Positions 18,757 to 27,381 of a stretch of DNA of 64,000 nucleotides are shown piece by piece. The stretch covers positions 248,001-312,000 of the forward strand of contig NZ_JAUJZH010000003.1 of NCBI RefSeq assembly GCF_030486595.1, given 5' to 3'. The stretch comes from Variovorax ginsengisoli. GTDB lineage: Bacteria; Pseudomonadota; Gammaproteobacteria; Burkholderiales; Burkholderiaceae_C. Under the pieces are notes generated by a model, which saw only the letters and a program-made list of their open reading frames with translations, did not search any database and had not been told where the DNA came from. The position numbers were made by a program, and so were the translations under genes. The stretch's first letter is position 1; every line of letters begins with the position of its first letter.

Positions 18757-19641
18757 ATGAAATTCTCCGCATCGATGGCCGCGGTCCTGCTCGCCGCAGC
18801 CACCACCGGCGCCCAAGCCGCCGACACCCTGGCCAAGATCGCCGAGAGCGGCAAGATCACCCTGGCCTACCGCGAATCGTCCGTGCCCTTCAGCTACCTC
18901 GCGGGCGGCGAGAAGCCGATCGGCTTCTCGGTCGAACTGTCGAACGCGGTGGTCGACGCGGTCAAGAAGAAGCTCAACAAGCCCAAGCTCGAGGTGGCGC
19001 TGATGCCGGTGACCTCGCAGAACCGGATCCCGCTGATCAGCAACGGCACCATCGACCTGGAGTGCGGCTCGACCACCAACAACACGGCGCGTGCCAAGGA
19101 CGTCAGCTTCGCGATCAACCACTTCTACACCGGCACCCGGCTGCTGGTGAAGAAGTCCTCGAAGATCAAGAACTACGCCGACCTGGCGAAGAGGACCGTG
19201 GCCAGCACCACCGGCACCACCAACGCCCTGGTCATGCGCAAGTACAACACCGAGAAGAACCTCGACATGGACCTGGTGCTCGGCAAGGACCACGCCGACG
19301 CCTTCCTGCTGGTCGAGAGCGACCGCGCGGTCGCCTTCGCGATGGACGACATCCTGCTGTTCGGCCTGATGGCCAACGCCAAGAACCCGGCCGACTTCGA
19401 GGTCGTCGGCGACGCGCTGCAGGTCGAGCCCTATGCCTGCATGCTGCCCAAGGACGACCCGGCCTTCAAGAAGCTGGTGGACGACACCTTCATCGACCTC
19501 ATGAAGAGCGGCGAGTTCGAGAAGATGTACGCCAAGTGGTTCCTGCAGCCGATCCCGCCCAAGGGCGTGCCGCTGAACCTGCCGATGAGCCCGCAGCTGC
19601 GCGAGAACATCCAGGCGCCGAACGACAAGCCCGCGACCTGA
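18757..19641 (+). CDS. amino-acid ABC transporter periplasmic binding protein, GltI-like
   Basis: 294-residue solute-binding protein (family 3). Signal peptide of about 21 residues ending GAQAAD; the mature start DTLAKIAESGKITLAYRES and the binding segment DLECGSTTNNTARA match the glutamate/aspartate-binding GltI group. No permease or ATPase gene follows, so it must share membrane components encoded elsewhere or act as a sensor ligand-binder. It is 19 bases upstream of the racemase gene and divergent from dadA. Confidence 0.88.
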   Translation: MKFSASMAAVLLAAATTGAQAADTLAKIAESGKITLAYRESSVPFSYLAGGEKPIGFSVELSNAVVDAVKKKLNKPKLEVALMPVTSQNRIPLISNGTIDLECGSTTNNTARAKDVSFAINHFYTGTRLLVKKSSKIKNYADLAKRTVASTTGTTNALVMRKYNTEKNLDMDLVLGKDHADAFLLVESDRAVAFAMDDILLFGLMANAKNPADFEVVGDALQVEPYACMLPKDDPAFKKLVDDTFIDLMKSGEFEKMYAKWFLQPIPPKGVPLNLPMSPQLRENIQAPNDKPAT

Positions 19642-19660
19642 ACCCGAGAGGCGGCATCGA

Positions 19661-20416
19661 ATGCTCGCGCCGCAAACGGTCGGCATCCTCGGCGGCATGG
19701 GCCCGGCGGCCGGCGCGGACTTCGTGCGCCTGTTCGTCGACGCCTGCGCCCGCCTGCTGCGCGCGCACGGCCAGGTGGTCGGCGACCAAGCCTTTCCGGA
19801 GCACTGGCTGGCCCAGGTGCCGGTGCCCGACCGCAGCGGTGCGCTCGAGTCGAGCGAGTCCGGCGCCCACCAGCCGCTCGAGCCGATGCTGCAGGCGCTG
19901 GGGCGGCTGGCCGCGCTGGGCAGCCGCGCGGTGGCCATCGCCTGCAACACGGCGCACGCCTGGCACGGGACGCTGCAGGCCCGCTTTCCGCAGGTCGAGG
20001 TGCTGCACGTGGCGCGGGAGGTGTCGGCCCACCTGGCGGCGCAGGGCGTGCGCGGCGCCGCGCTGATGGCGACCGAAGGCACCTACCGGGTCGGTCTCTA
20101 CGCGCAGGCGATGGCCGACGCCGGCATCGCCTGCCACCTGCCGCGGGACGAGGAGCGCCGCCTCCTCATGCGCGGCATCTATGACGGCGTGAAGGCCGGC
20201 GACATGGGGCTGGCCCGTTCCTGCTTCAGCGGGGTGGCGCTGCAGCTGGCGCAGCGCCACGGGCCGGTCGCGATCGTCATGGGCTGCACCGAGATCCCGC
20301 TCGGGCTGCAGGGGGCGGCCGGGACCGAGGGCCTGGCCTTGCTCGACCCGGCGCAGGTGCTGGCGTCGGCGCTGGCGGCGCGCGCCTATCGCGGCGCTCC
20401 GGGGCATCCCCCTTGA
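19661..20416 (+). CDS. aspartate/glutamate racemase family protein
   Basis: 251 aa, PLP-independent racemase fold. Both catalytic cysteines are present: CNTAH (Cys95) and MGCTEIPL (Cys209), and the N-terminal GILGGMGPAAG matches the broad-specificity amino-acid racemase branch. It would interconvert L- and D-Asp/Glu or a related acid. Being cotranscribed with a GltI-like binding protein and opposite a D-amino acid dehydrogenase makes an acidic D-amino acid catabolic route plausible. A terminator follows at 20444. Confidence 0.87.
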   Translation: MLAPQTVGILGGMGPAAGADFVRLFVDACARLLRAHGQVVGDQAFPEHWLAQVPVPDRSGALESSESGAHQPLEPMLQALGRLAALGSRAVAIACNTAHAWHGTLQARFPQVEVLHVAREVSAHLAAQGVRGAALMATEGTYRVGLYAQAMADAGIACHLPRDEERRLLMRGIYDGVKAGDMGLARSCFSGVALQLAQRHGPVAIVMGCTEIPLGLQGAAGTEGLALLDPAQVLASALAARAYRGAPGHPP

Positions 20417-20443
20417 CACGGTTGATAAGATCGAAGCGCCGAA

Positions 20444-20470
20444 GCCGTCCGATGGGCGGCTTTTGTTTTT
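20444..20470 (+). terminator. rho-independent terminator after the racemase gene
   Basis: Stem GCCGTCC / GGGCGGC (one G-T pair) with a GAT loop, followed by TTTTGTTTTT. It ends the binding-protein/racemase transcript, although the ZIP gene starts only 23 bases later and may be read through or have its own promoter. Confidence 0.8.
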
Positions 20471-20492
20471 GCCTCCCAAGCGCGAAGCCGCC

Positions 20493-21389
20493 ATGAATTT
20501 GTTTGCCATCATCGCCGCGACCCTGGTCGCCGGCATCGGAAGTGTCTGGATCGCCGCGCTGCTGCTGCGTGTGGGAGTGCGCAGCGGCTCCGGCGGGGTC
20601 AATCCGCAGCACCTGCTGAGCCTGGCCGCGGGCGCCTTGCTCGCGACCGCCTTCATGCATCTGCTGCCCGAGGCCTTCGAGAGCCGGATCGAACCCGGTG
20701 TACTGTTCGGCGTGCTGCTGTTCGGGCTGGTCTTCTTTTTCCTGCTCGACAAGGCGGAGCTGTGGCACCACGGCCACGAGCATCACCAGGGCCATGACCA
20801 CGGCCACGGCCACGCCCATGCGCATGCGCATGCCCATGCCCATGCCCATGCGCACGGCCACGACCATGCGCCGCGCGGCGGCGGCGGCTGGGCCGTGCTC
20901 ACCGGCGACAGCGTGCACTGCTTCGGCGACGGCATCCTGATCGCCTCGGCCTTCATTGCCGACCTGCGGCTGGGCATGGTGGCGGCGATCGCGGTGCTGG
21001 CGCACGAGGTGCCGCACCATATCGGCGACCTGGTGGTGCTGCGCCAGAGTTCAGCCAACCCGCGGGCGGCGCTGGTCAAGGTCTCGCTGGCCGGCACCAT
21101 GACGGCGCTCGGCGGCGTGGTCGGCTGGTGGCTGGTCGACCGGCTGCACGGCTGGCTGCCGTATTTCCTGGTGCTGGCGGCCAGCAGTTTCGTGTACGTG
21201 GCCCTGGCCGACCTGATCCCGCAGCTGCAGAAACGGCTGCCCGCGCGCCAGACCGCCTTGCAGATCGTCTGGCTGGTGGCAGGCATCGTGCTGGTCACGC
21301 TGGTGAGCCGCCTGGCGCATGGCGACCACGACCATGCCCACGAAGGCGCCGGCCAAGACGCCGCCCACGAAGCGGCCCACACGCATTGA
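20493..21389 (+). CDS. ZIP-family metal transporter with a His-rich cytoplasmic loop
   Basis: Inner-membrane divalent metal (zinc, iron) transporter of the ZIP/LIV-1 type, 298 aa, about seven to eight membrane segments. Membrane metal-site motifs: HLLPEAF, SVHCFGDG (TM4) and AHEVPHHIGD (TM5). Between TM3 and TM4 is a loop with about 19 His in 45 residues (alternating His-Ala), and the C-terminus is again His-rich (HGDHDHAHE). The start at 20493 follows a GAAGCCGCC leader; a TTG further upstream would overlap the terminator. Zinc is the most likely substrate. Confidence 0.88.
   Translation: MNLFAIIAATLVAGIGSVWIAALLLRVGVRSGSGGVNPQHLLSLAAGALLATAFMHLLPEAFESRIEPGVLFGVLLFGLVFFFLLDKAELWHHGHEHHQGHDHGHGHAHAHAHAHAHAHAHGHDHAPRGGGGWAVLTGDSVHCFGDGILIASAFIADLRLGMVAAIAVLAHEVPHHIGDLVVLRQSSANPRAALVKVSLAGTMTALGGVVGWWLVDRLHGWLPYFLVLAASSFVYVALADLIPQLQKRLPARQTALQIVWLVAGIVLVTLVSRLAHGDHDHAHEGAGQDAAHEAAHTH
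20791..20870 (+). repeat. simple coding repeat encoding the His-Ala tract of the ZIP transporter
   Basis: Imperfect hexamer repeats (GCCCAT/GCGCAT/GGCCAC) inside the ZIP gene encode alternating Ala/Gly-His. Such tracts can vary in copy number by slippage; every unit is 6 bases, so changes would keep the frame. Confidence 0.8.
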
Positions 21390-21505
21390 ATGGACACCCG
21401 CGGCGCTTTCTGACAAGCTTCTTGTCCCTCCGCCGATGAGGTGGATTCGGCTGGGGCGCGCCTACTGGAGCGCATCATGCAAAGCAGCAATCTAGGAGTC
21501 CGATC

Positions 21506-21739
21506 ATGACCAGCGCCGACCCCCCTCTGCGGTCCGGAGAAGCCGCAGACGAACCCGAGATCGACGACACCGATGACGTCTTGCCCGAGGACGAAGAGGA
21601 ATTCGATTCGGACGAAACCGGCGCCACCGACGAGCTGTCGGAAGAAACCGGCATCGACCTCACCGACGCCAGCGAACTCGACGCCGACAACGTGCCGGCC
21701 GACGAGGAATTCGACCGGGTGATCCAGGCACCGGATTGA
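21506..21739 (+). CDS. small, highly acidic protein, unknown function
   Basis: 77 aa with about a third of residues Asp or Glu (for example EIDDTDDVLPEDEEEF) and hardly any hydrophobic core, so probably intrinsically disordered. A good AGGAG site lies 9 bases before the ATG. No known domain recognised. It is followed by a GC-rich hairpin shared with the convergent dodecin gene. Confidence 0.65.
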   Translation: MTSADPPLRSGEAADEPEIDDTDDVLPEDEEEFDSDETGATDELSEETGIDLTDASELDADNVPADEEFDRVIQAPD

Positions 21740-21741
21740 TT

Positions 21742-21760
21742 TCGCCCCGCTTCGGGGCGA
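21742..21760. terminator. bidirectional hairpin between convergent genes
   Basis: TCGCCCCG-CTT-CGGGGCGA, an eight-base perfect stem located 2 bases after the acidic-protein stop and 9 bases after the dodecin stop on the other strand. No long T-run on either side, so termination may be partial. Confidence 0.5.
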
Positions 21761-21769
21761 GTCGGAGGC

Positions 21770-21979
21770 TCAGTCCTCGAGGGTAAAGCCCACCTTCAAC
21801 GTCACCTGCCAGTGGCCGACCTTGCCGTCGACCACGTGGCCGCGGGTCTCGGTGACCTGGAACCACTGGATGTTGCGCACCGATTCGCTGGCCTTCGCGA
21901 TCGCGCGGCGCACTGCATCGTCGCTGCTGGTCGGGGACGAGCCGGTGAGTTCCAGAAGCTTGTAGACGTGATCGGACAT
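21770..21979 (-). CDS. dodecin, flavin-binding protein
   Basis: 69-residue dodecin, a dodecameric flavin storage/buffering protein. Conserved features visible: [11 protein letters not shown] at the N-terminus, [12 protein letters not shown], the flavin-stacking Trp in NIQWFQV, and the C-terminal [12 protein letters not shown]. The start at 21979 is supported by AAGGAGACCACC directly upstream. Confidence 0.93.
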   Translation of the reverse strand: MSDHVYKLLELTGSSPTSSDDAVRRAIAKASESVRNIQWFQVTETRGHVVDGKVGHWQVTLKVGFTLED

Positions 21980-22055
21980 GGTGGTCTCCTTTTTTCGGGA
22001 CCGCCATGGTGGCACGTTCGCAGCCGTCTGTGGGGGCTCCCTATACTTCCGGCGC

Positions 22056-23348
22056 ATGCACCCCTCTCAAGTCGGAATCCGCCGGGCCGCTCGCCTTGTC
22101 CTCTCGTTGCTGGCCGCGGTGCTGCTGGCCGGCTGCTACGCCCCGGTGCGGTTGATGCCCACCCCGGTGAGCTTCAGCAACGGTGACATCGACCCCTTCG
22201 AGAAGATCGGCGAGAAGCTCAAGACCACCGACGTGCCGGTGTTCTATGCCACCAACCGGCTGGCCCTGATCGAGCATCCCGATCCGGTCCACACCATCGT
22301 GCCGACCGACGACCTGCGCATGGGCGTGGCGCATGTGCGGGTCGGCGACGAGTCGCTCGACTGGGAGACGCTGCATCGGCTGTCGACCAGCGCCGACCCA
22401 GACGAGCGCCCGATCGTCCACCTCGAGCGGCTCGAGCAGAAGGCGGTGCTGCGCTCGAACGAGGACGTGAAGAATTCGCCCGAGGCCCAGGCCTTCTTCG
22501 CGATGATCAACAAGGCGCTGGCCGCCAGTCCCAACAGCGAGCTGCTGATCTACGTGCATGGCTCCAACAACACGGTCCCCCGTGCGGCCGCCCAGGCGGC
22601 GCAGTTTCGCCATTTCACCGGACGGCGGATGGTGGTGCTGGTCTTCATGTGGCCTTCTGCGGGATCGATCCTGCGCTACCTGACCGACGTCAACAATGCG
22701 GCCAGCACGGTCGAGCCCTTCGCGCGGATGGTCGAGCTGCTGGGCGAGAACACCACGGCGTCGAAGATCGACGTGCTGGCCTACAGCGCCGGCGCGCAGG
22801 TGCTGAGCCCGGCACTGGTGCAGCTGGGCACGCCGCGGCCCGGCGAGACGCGGGCCCAGCTGCAGCAGCGCCTGCGGCTCGGGCAGATCTACTTCGCGGC
22901 GCCGGACATCGACACCCGCCGCTTCGTCAACGAGCTGACCGGCTACATCGACATCATCGAGCGCGTGAGTATTGCCGCCAACCTCAACGACTCGGTGCTG
23001 CGCTTCGCCGCCATCGTCGGCCGCGCCTCGCGCGCGGGCCGACCCGACGTGACCGAACTCGACGAGGAGCAGACCCGCTTCCTGGTCGACGCATCGCGCA
23101 AGCTGCGCTTCGACCTGATCCGCGTCGACCCGAACGACATCCCCAACCTGCCCGAGAGTTCGCACGCCTTCTGGTACGACGACCCCTGGGTCAGCGGCGA
23201 CATGGTGGCGCAGTTCCTGTTGAATGCGCCGCCGCCGCGGCGCGGGCTCGACGAGCAGCAGACCCCCGGCGGCGCGCGCTACTGGCGCTTCCCGGCCGAT
23301 TTCTACGACCGGATCTACCAGTTGTTCCGGCCTAGGGCGGGTGGTTAG
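22056..23348 (+). CDS. DUF900-family alpha/beta hydrolase lipoprotein
   Basis: 430 aa. Lipoprotein signal with lipobox LLAGCYA (Cys at residue 25), then FYATNRLAL and the hydrolase-like [11 protein letters not shown] (oxyanion region) and [11 protein letters not shown] (nucleophile elbow with Ser in Y-S-A-G) that define DUF900 (PF05990). Probable envelope-anchored esterase/lipase of unknown substrate. The start at 22056 gives a normal signal peptide; the frame stays open upstream only across the dodecin leader. The stop overlaps the end of the convergent DUF3299 gene by four bases. Confidence 0.85.
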   Translation: MHPSQVGIRRAARLVLSLLAAVLLAGCYAPVRLMPTPVSFSNGDIDPFEKIGEKLKTTDVPVFYATNRLALIEHPDPVHTIVPTDDLRMGVAHVRVGDESLDWETLHRLSTSADPDERPIVHLERLEQKAVLRSNEDVKNSPEAQAFFAMINKALAASPNSELLIYVHGSNNTVPRAAAQAAQFRHFTGRRMVVLVFMWPSAGSILRYLTDVNNAASTVEPFARMVELLGENTTASKIDVLAYSAGAQVLSPALVQLGTPRPGETRAQLQQRLRLGQIYFAAPDIDTRRFVNELTGYIDIIERVSIAANLNDSVLRFAAIVGRASRAGRPDVTELDEEQTRFLVDASRKLRFDLIRVDPNDIPNLPESSHAFWYDDPWVSGDMVAQFLLNAPPPRRGLDEQQTPGGARYWRFPADFYDRIYQLFRPRAGG

Positions 23349-23947
23349 GGCTTCGGGCTGCCGCTGTACTTTGTGACGCTGTCAGCGACGATCTGGTAGC
23401 CGCTGACACCCATCATCGAGTCGTTGCGCACGGTCTGCAGCTTGCCGCTGACCCAGACCGTGTCCATGGCGCGGAACTTCGCACCCTGCTTCGGGCGGAC
23501 GTGGAGGATCTGGTTGGCCGGCGGCGGCGGCGTGTGGATGCAGGCGCCGAAGTAGGGCACCAGCAGGAACTCGGTGACCTCGCCCTTGTTCTCCTCGAGC
23601 GGCACGATGAAGCCCGGGATCTTCACGTCGACGCCGTTGAGCGCCGGATTGGTCGGTGCGTTGTTCGACACCTCCTGCAGCTTCATGAGCAGCTCGTTGG
23701 CGCGCGGGTCGCTGTCGTCGAGCTTGCTCAGGTCGATGCCCTTGAGCTCCTTGCCGGGGTCCCAGTCCTTGGGCACCAGCTCTTCCCAGGTGATGACGCG
23801 CGGCTGGCCCGGCACGGCCTTGGTGTCGGCGACCTTGCCGCCGAGCGGCTGGGTCGGCGAGGTGGCCTGCGGCGCCGGGCCGGCCGCGAGGGCGCTGCCG
23901 GCGATGGTGAACGAAAGCAGCGACAGAAGAAGAGGGCGCAAGTTCAT
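23345..23947 (-). CDS. DUF3299 family periplasmic protein (last gene of the zinc-uptake-like operon)
   Basis: 200 aa with a cleavable signal peptide (LLLSLLSFTIAGSALAA). The domain contains ITWEELVPKDWDP, VKIPGFIVPLEE, LLVPYFGACIHTPPPPANQ and a closing VSGYQI segment, all typical of DUF3299. The conserved Cys-Ile-His-Thr looks like a possible metal site. Genes of this family accompany ZrgA-type ABC systems; it starts 3 bases after the permease stop and so belongs to the same operon. Molecular function is unknown. Confidence 0.82.
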   Translation of the reverse strand: MNLRPLLLSLLSFTIAGSALAAGPAPQATSPTQPLGGKVADTKAVPGQPRVITWEELVPKDWDPGKELKGIDLSKLDDSDPRANELLMKLQEVSNNAPTNPALNGVDVKIPGFIVPLEENKGEVTEFLLVPYFGACIHTPPPPANQILHVRPKQGAKFRAMDTVWVSGKLQTVRNDSMMGVSGYQIVADSVTKYSGSPKP

Positions 23948-23950
23948 GTG

Positions 23951-25213
23951 TCAGATCCTGGGTGAGAGTCCATCGGCAAGCGACAGCCTGTAGGCACGAA
24001 TGCCCGGCAGCAAACTGGCGAGCCAACCGGCCGCCAGCACGCTCGCGAGCAGCAGCCATTCGTTGGGGGTGGGTTCGGTCAGCCGCAGTGCGAGACCGAA
24101 ATGGGACTGCAGCCAGGGCGACAGGCAGGCGACGCCGAGCACTGTCGCCACGACGCCGAGCAGCACGCCCAGCAGCGTCACCAGGGCGCCTTCGAGCGCC
24201 AGCAGCGCCAGCACATGGCGCAGGCTGGCGCCGACCGCGCGCAGCACGGCGAGTTCACGGCGCCGTTCGTTCAGGCCCGCCATCACCACCGACACCAGCC
24301 CGGCCAGGCTCACCAGCGCGACCAGTGCCGACATCAGCAGCAGCGCGTTCTCGCCGACGCCGACCACGCGCCAGAGTTCGTCGAGTGCCACGCCCGGCAG
24401 GATCGCCATCAGCGGCTCGCCGCCATAGGTCGAGACCCAGCGCTGGACCGCGAACACGGCGGCCCGGTTCTTCAGGCCGACCAGCACCGCCGTCACGGTC
24501 TTGGGCGTGAGGTCGAACTTGCGCACCTGCTCGGCCGGGATCTTGAGGCCCGGCATCGGCGCGCCGCCGACCCATTCGAGGTGGATCGCCTCCATCGCCT
24601 CGAGCCCGATGTGGACCGTGCGGTCGACCGGCGTGCCGGTGCGCGCGAGCACGCCCACCACGGTGAAGGGCTTGTCGGCATGGTCGGAGACGTCGAGCTC
24701 GCCGCTGCCGTGCGCCAGCGTGATCTGCTGGCCGACGCGATAGCCGAGCGAATCCGCCACCTCGGCGCCGACCACGGCGTCGAACAGCTCGGCGAAGGGC
24801 TTGCCTTCGCGCAGCCGCAGCGGCTGCCGGTTGCCGTAGCGGAAGCGCTCGAAATAGGCCGGCGTGGTGGCCAGCACCGAGAAGCCGCGATGGGAGTCGC
24901 CGAGCGACACCGGCACCACCCAGGCGACGCCCGGGTGGGCGGCCAGCGCCTGCACGCTCTTCCATTGCAGGTTGTTGGTGGCGGCGCCGATGCGGAACAC
25001 CGAATACAGCAGCAGCTGGGTCGAGCCGGTGCGTGCGCCGACGATCAGGTCGGTGCCCGACACGGAGGACGAGAAGTTCTCGCGCAGCTCGGTGCGGATG
25101 CGTTCGACGCCGAGCAGCAGGAAGGTCGACAGCGCGATCGACAGCACCGTGAGCGCGAGCGTGAAGCGCCGGTTCCAGGCACTGCGCCAGGCGATGCCGA
25201 ACAGCGCCGTCAT
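23951..25213 (-). CDS. ABC transporter permease, MacB/FtsX (LolCE-like) fold
   Basis: 420 aa. One N-terminal membrane helix (FTLALTVLSIALSTFLLLG), a large extracytoplasmic domain (about residues 45-270), then three C-terminal helices (LLLMSALVALVSLAGLVSVV, ALVTLLGVLLGVVATVLGVA, LLLASVLAAGWLASLLPGI), the standard type VII ABC arrangement. NERRRELAVLRAVGAS is the coupling motif of this family. It overlaps the ATPase gene by four bases. Inferred partner of the ATPase and the ZrgA-like protein. Confidence 0.88.
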   Translation of the reverse strand: MTALFGIAWRSAWNRRFTLALTVLSIALSTFLLLGVERIRTELRENFSSSVSGTDLIVGARTGSTQLLLYSVFRIGAATNNLQWKSVQALAAHPGVAWVVPVSLGDSHRGFSVLATTPAYFERFRYGNRQPLRLREGKPFAELFDAVVGAEVADSLGYRVGQQITLAHGSGELDVSDHADKPFTVVGVLARTGTPVDRTVHIGLEAMEAIHLEWVGGAPMPGLKIPAEQVRKFDLTPKTVTAVLVGLKNRAAVFAVQRWVSTYGGEPLMAILPGVALDELWRVVGVGENALLLMSALVALVSLAGLVSVVMAGLNERRRELAVLRAVGASLRHVLALLALEGALVTLLGVLLGVVATVLGVACLSPWLQSHFGLALRLTEPTPNEWLLLASVLAAGWLASLLPGIRAYRLSLADGLSPRI

Positions 25214-25914
25214 GCCGCCACCCCCGAGGCGGCGCGGTTGATCTCGGGCAGCAGCACGTGGCGCGAGAAGCGCGCGGCGATGCGCTGGTCGTGGCTCACG
25301 AAGACCAGCGCGCTGCGATGGGCCGCGCAGGCCGCCAGCAGCACGTCGAGGAAGGCCTCGCGGCGGTCCTCGTCGAGCGCCGAGGTGGGCTCGTCGGCGA
25401 TCACGACCTCGGGATGGCCGATCAAGGCCCGGGCGGCCGCCACGCGCTGCTGCTGGCCGACCGACAGCTGCATCGCCTGGCGCTGCCAGAGGCTGCTGTC
25501 CAGGCCCATGCGGGCCAGCAGTTCGCGGGCCTGCGCCTGTGCCGAGCCGTCCTGCGAGGCCTGTGCCATGCGGCGGCCCGAGAAGCGGCAGGGCAGCAGC
25601 ACGTTGTCGAGCACGCTGAGGTAGGGCAGCAGGTTGAACTGCTGGAAGATGTAGCCCACGTGCGCGACCCGGGCCCGGTCGCGCGCGGCGCCCGAGTGCG
25701 CGGCCCAGTCGTGGCCCAGCAGCCGGACCTGGCCGGCGTCGGCGATCAGCACGCCGGCCAGCAGCGACAGCAGCGTGCTCTTGCCGCAGCCGCTCGGCCC
25801 GTGCAGGAACACCGCCTCGCCGGCATCGACCTCGAAGCGCTCGATGTCGATGCAGGCGCGGTCGGCGCCCGGCCAGGCGAAGCGCAGCGCTGCGGCCGAA
25901 AGGACAAGGCTCAC
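25210..25914 (-). CDS. ABC transporter ATP-binding protein, LolD/MacB type
   Basis: 234-residue ATPase. Walker A GPSGCGKST (39-47), Q-loop FQQFNLLP, signature LSVGQQQR (Val in place of the usual Gly), Walker B VVIADEPTSALD, H-loop VSHDQR. The family normally powers mechanotransmission by FtsX-fold permeases rather than classical transport. It starts 7 bases after the ZrgA-like gene. Confidence 0.9.
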   Translation of the reverse strand: MSLVLSAAALRFAWPGADRACIDIERFEVDAGEAVFLHGPSGCGKSTLLSLLAGVLIADAGQVRLLGHDWAAHSGAARDRARVAHVGYIFQQFNLLPYLSVLDNVLLPCRFSGRRMAQASQDGSAQAQARELLARMGLDSSLWQRQAMQLSVGQQQRVAAARALIGHPEVVIADEPTSALDEDRREAFLDVLLAACAAHRSALVFVSHDQRIAARFSRHVLLPEINRAASGVAA

Positions 25915-25921
25915 GGTCGGA

Positions 25922-26467
25922 TCACTTGCCCCAGGCCAGCCGGATCGCGGGCCGCTTCAGCGTGCGCTTGAACTGGCCCTGCGGCGCCGCGATCTGGGCG
26001 TCGATCTGGCGCGGCCCCTTGAAGGCGTTGAACAGCTCGACGTCGATGAACTTGGCGGCCGCCGTGTTGGTGCAGTTGAATGCGAAGCTGCCGTCCAGGT
26101 CGGCGTGGCCTTCGGCGGCGCCTTCTTCGCCCTTGCCCAGCCCCAGCGTGGCCGAGCGCAGCGTCACCGGGCCGAGCTTGCAGTTCGCGGCCGGATCGAT
26201 CTTGAACAGGTCGGCGCCGGCGCGCAGTTGCGCGATCGCGTCCTCGACAGTCTTCTTCTCGGCGTCGGTGCGCGGAGCGCGCTCGAAGCCGACGAAGTTG
26301 TCGAGCGGGGATTCCATCGCGATCACGATGGTCGGGCCGTCGACCACGATGTCGAGCCTGATCTGGCCATGGACGTGGGCGGCTTGTGCCTGGGCCGATG
26401 CGGCCAGGGGAGCGGCCAGGAGGGCGGTGATCGCGAAGGTGACGAACGGTCGTCGGAACAGGGTCAT
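25922..26467 (-). CDS. ZrgA family zinc uptake protein (DUF2796)
   Basis: 181-residue periplasmic protein, signal peptide ending ASAQAQA. The DUF2796 start AHVHGQIRLDIVVDGP with its His pair is clear, followed by MESPLDNFVGFERAP and FNCTN. Family knowledge: DUF2796 members include ZrgA of the Vibrio cholerae ZrgABCDE zinc importer. Unusual: where many relatives carry a long His-rich loop, this one has only GKGEEGAAEGHADLDG, with a single His. The start at 26467 overlaps the sulfurtransferase stop by four bases (ATGA). Confidence 0.8.
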   Translation of the reverse strand: MTLFRRPFVTFAITALLAAPLAASAQAQAAHVHGQIRLDIVVDGPTIVIAMESPLDNFVGFERAPRTDAEKKTVEDAIAQLRAGADLFKIDPAANCKLGPVTLRSATLGLGKGEEGAAEGHADLDGSFAFNCTNTAAAKFIDVELFNAFKGPRQIDAQIAAPQGQFKRTLKRPAIRLAWGK

Positions 26468-27369
26468 GCTTGGGCGCCTTGCCGGGTCGGCAGCCCCGGC
26501 GTGTTGCTCCATTCGCTCCAGCTGCCGGCATAGAGCGCGGTCGGCCCGAGGCCCGCGATCTGCATGGCGAGCAGGTTGGGCACGGCGCTCACGCCGCTGC
26601 CGCATTGGTGGACGACCGTCGCGGGATCCCGGCCCGCCAGCAAATCCTCGAACTCGGTGCGCAACTGCGCGGCCGGCTTGAACTTTCCGTCGGGACCGAG
26701 GTTCTCGGTGAAGGGCCGGTTCAGGGCCCCCGGGATGTGACCCGCGATCGGGTCCAGAGGTTCCACCTCGCCGCGATATCTTGCGGCGGCGCGGGCGTCG
26801 ATCAGCGTCTGGTCAGGCTGCTCGAGCCGGGCCGCGACCGTTCGCGTGTCGACCAGCTTCAGCAGCGGCGCGCCGGCGACGAAGTTCGACTGGAAATGCG
26901 TCGGCTCCTCGCGGCTCGTGACCTCGCCGCCCGCGGCCTGCCAGGCCTGCAGGCCGCCGTCGAGCACGGCCGCGGCCTCGTGGCCCATCCACTTGAGCAT
27001 CCACCAGAGCCGGCCGCAATAGTTGGCGCCATTGCGGTCGTACACCACCGCCTGCATGCCGTTGGCGAAACCGACGCTCGACAGCCAGGCCGCGAAGCGC
27101 TCGCGGCTGGGCAGCGGGTGGCGCCCGCCCGAGGCCGGCGGGCCATCGTCCTGCGCCACCACCACGCCGTGGGCGCCGGGCGCGCCATGCTTGGCGCTCA
27201 GGTCGGTGTCGATGTTGGCGTACACCGCGCCCGGGATGTGGGCCGCGCGGTACAGCTGCGGGCCGGCGTCGGGCTTCATCAGCTCGAAGCTGCAGTCGAA
27301 CACCATCGATGCGGTGCCGCTTGCCAGCAGGGTCTTCAGCTGCTCGGCGGAAATCAAGGTCGTGTACAT
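26464..27369 (-). CDS. sseA: sulfurtransferase (thiosulfate / 3-mercaptopyruvate type)
   Basis: 301 aa, two rhodanese domains (about 5-145 inactive, 165-290 active). Catalytic loop CGSGVSA with Cys256; the CGSG[TV][ST]A form is the signature of 3-mercaptopyruvate sulfurtransferases. It is in the middle of a minus-strand run, 12 bases after the EamA gene and overlapping the ZrgA-like gene, which is not an obvious functional partner. Confidence 0.85.
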   Translation of the reverse strand: MYTTLISAEQLKTLLASGTASMVFDCSFELMKPDAGPQLYRAAHIPGAVYANIDTDLSAKHGAPGAHGVVVAQDDGPPASGGRHPLPSRERFAAWLSSVGFANGMQAVVYDRNGANYCGRLWWMLKWMGHEAAAVLDGGLQAWQAAGGEVTSREEPTHFQSNFVAGAPLLKLVDTRTVAARLEQPDQTLIDARAAARYRGEVEPLDPIAGHIPGALNRPFTENLGPDGKFKPAAQLRTEFEDLLAGRDPATVVHQCGSGVSAVPNLLAMQIAGLGPTALYAGSWSEWSNTPGLPTRQGAQA

Positions 27370-27381
27370 GGAAGCTCCCCT

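Noticed and set aside
20791..20870. Short tandem repeats that could suggest a CRISPR array
   Set aside because: Repeats are 6 bases, in frame inside the ZIP gene, without spacers.
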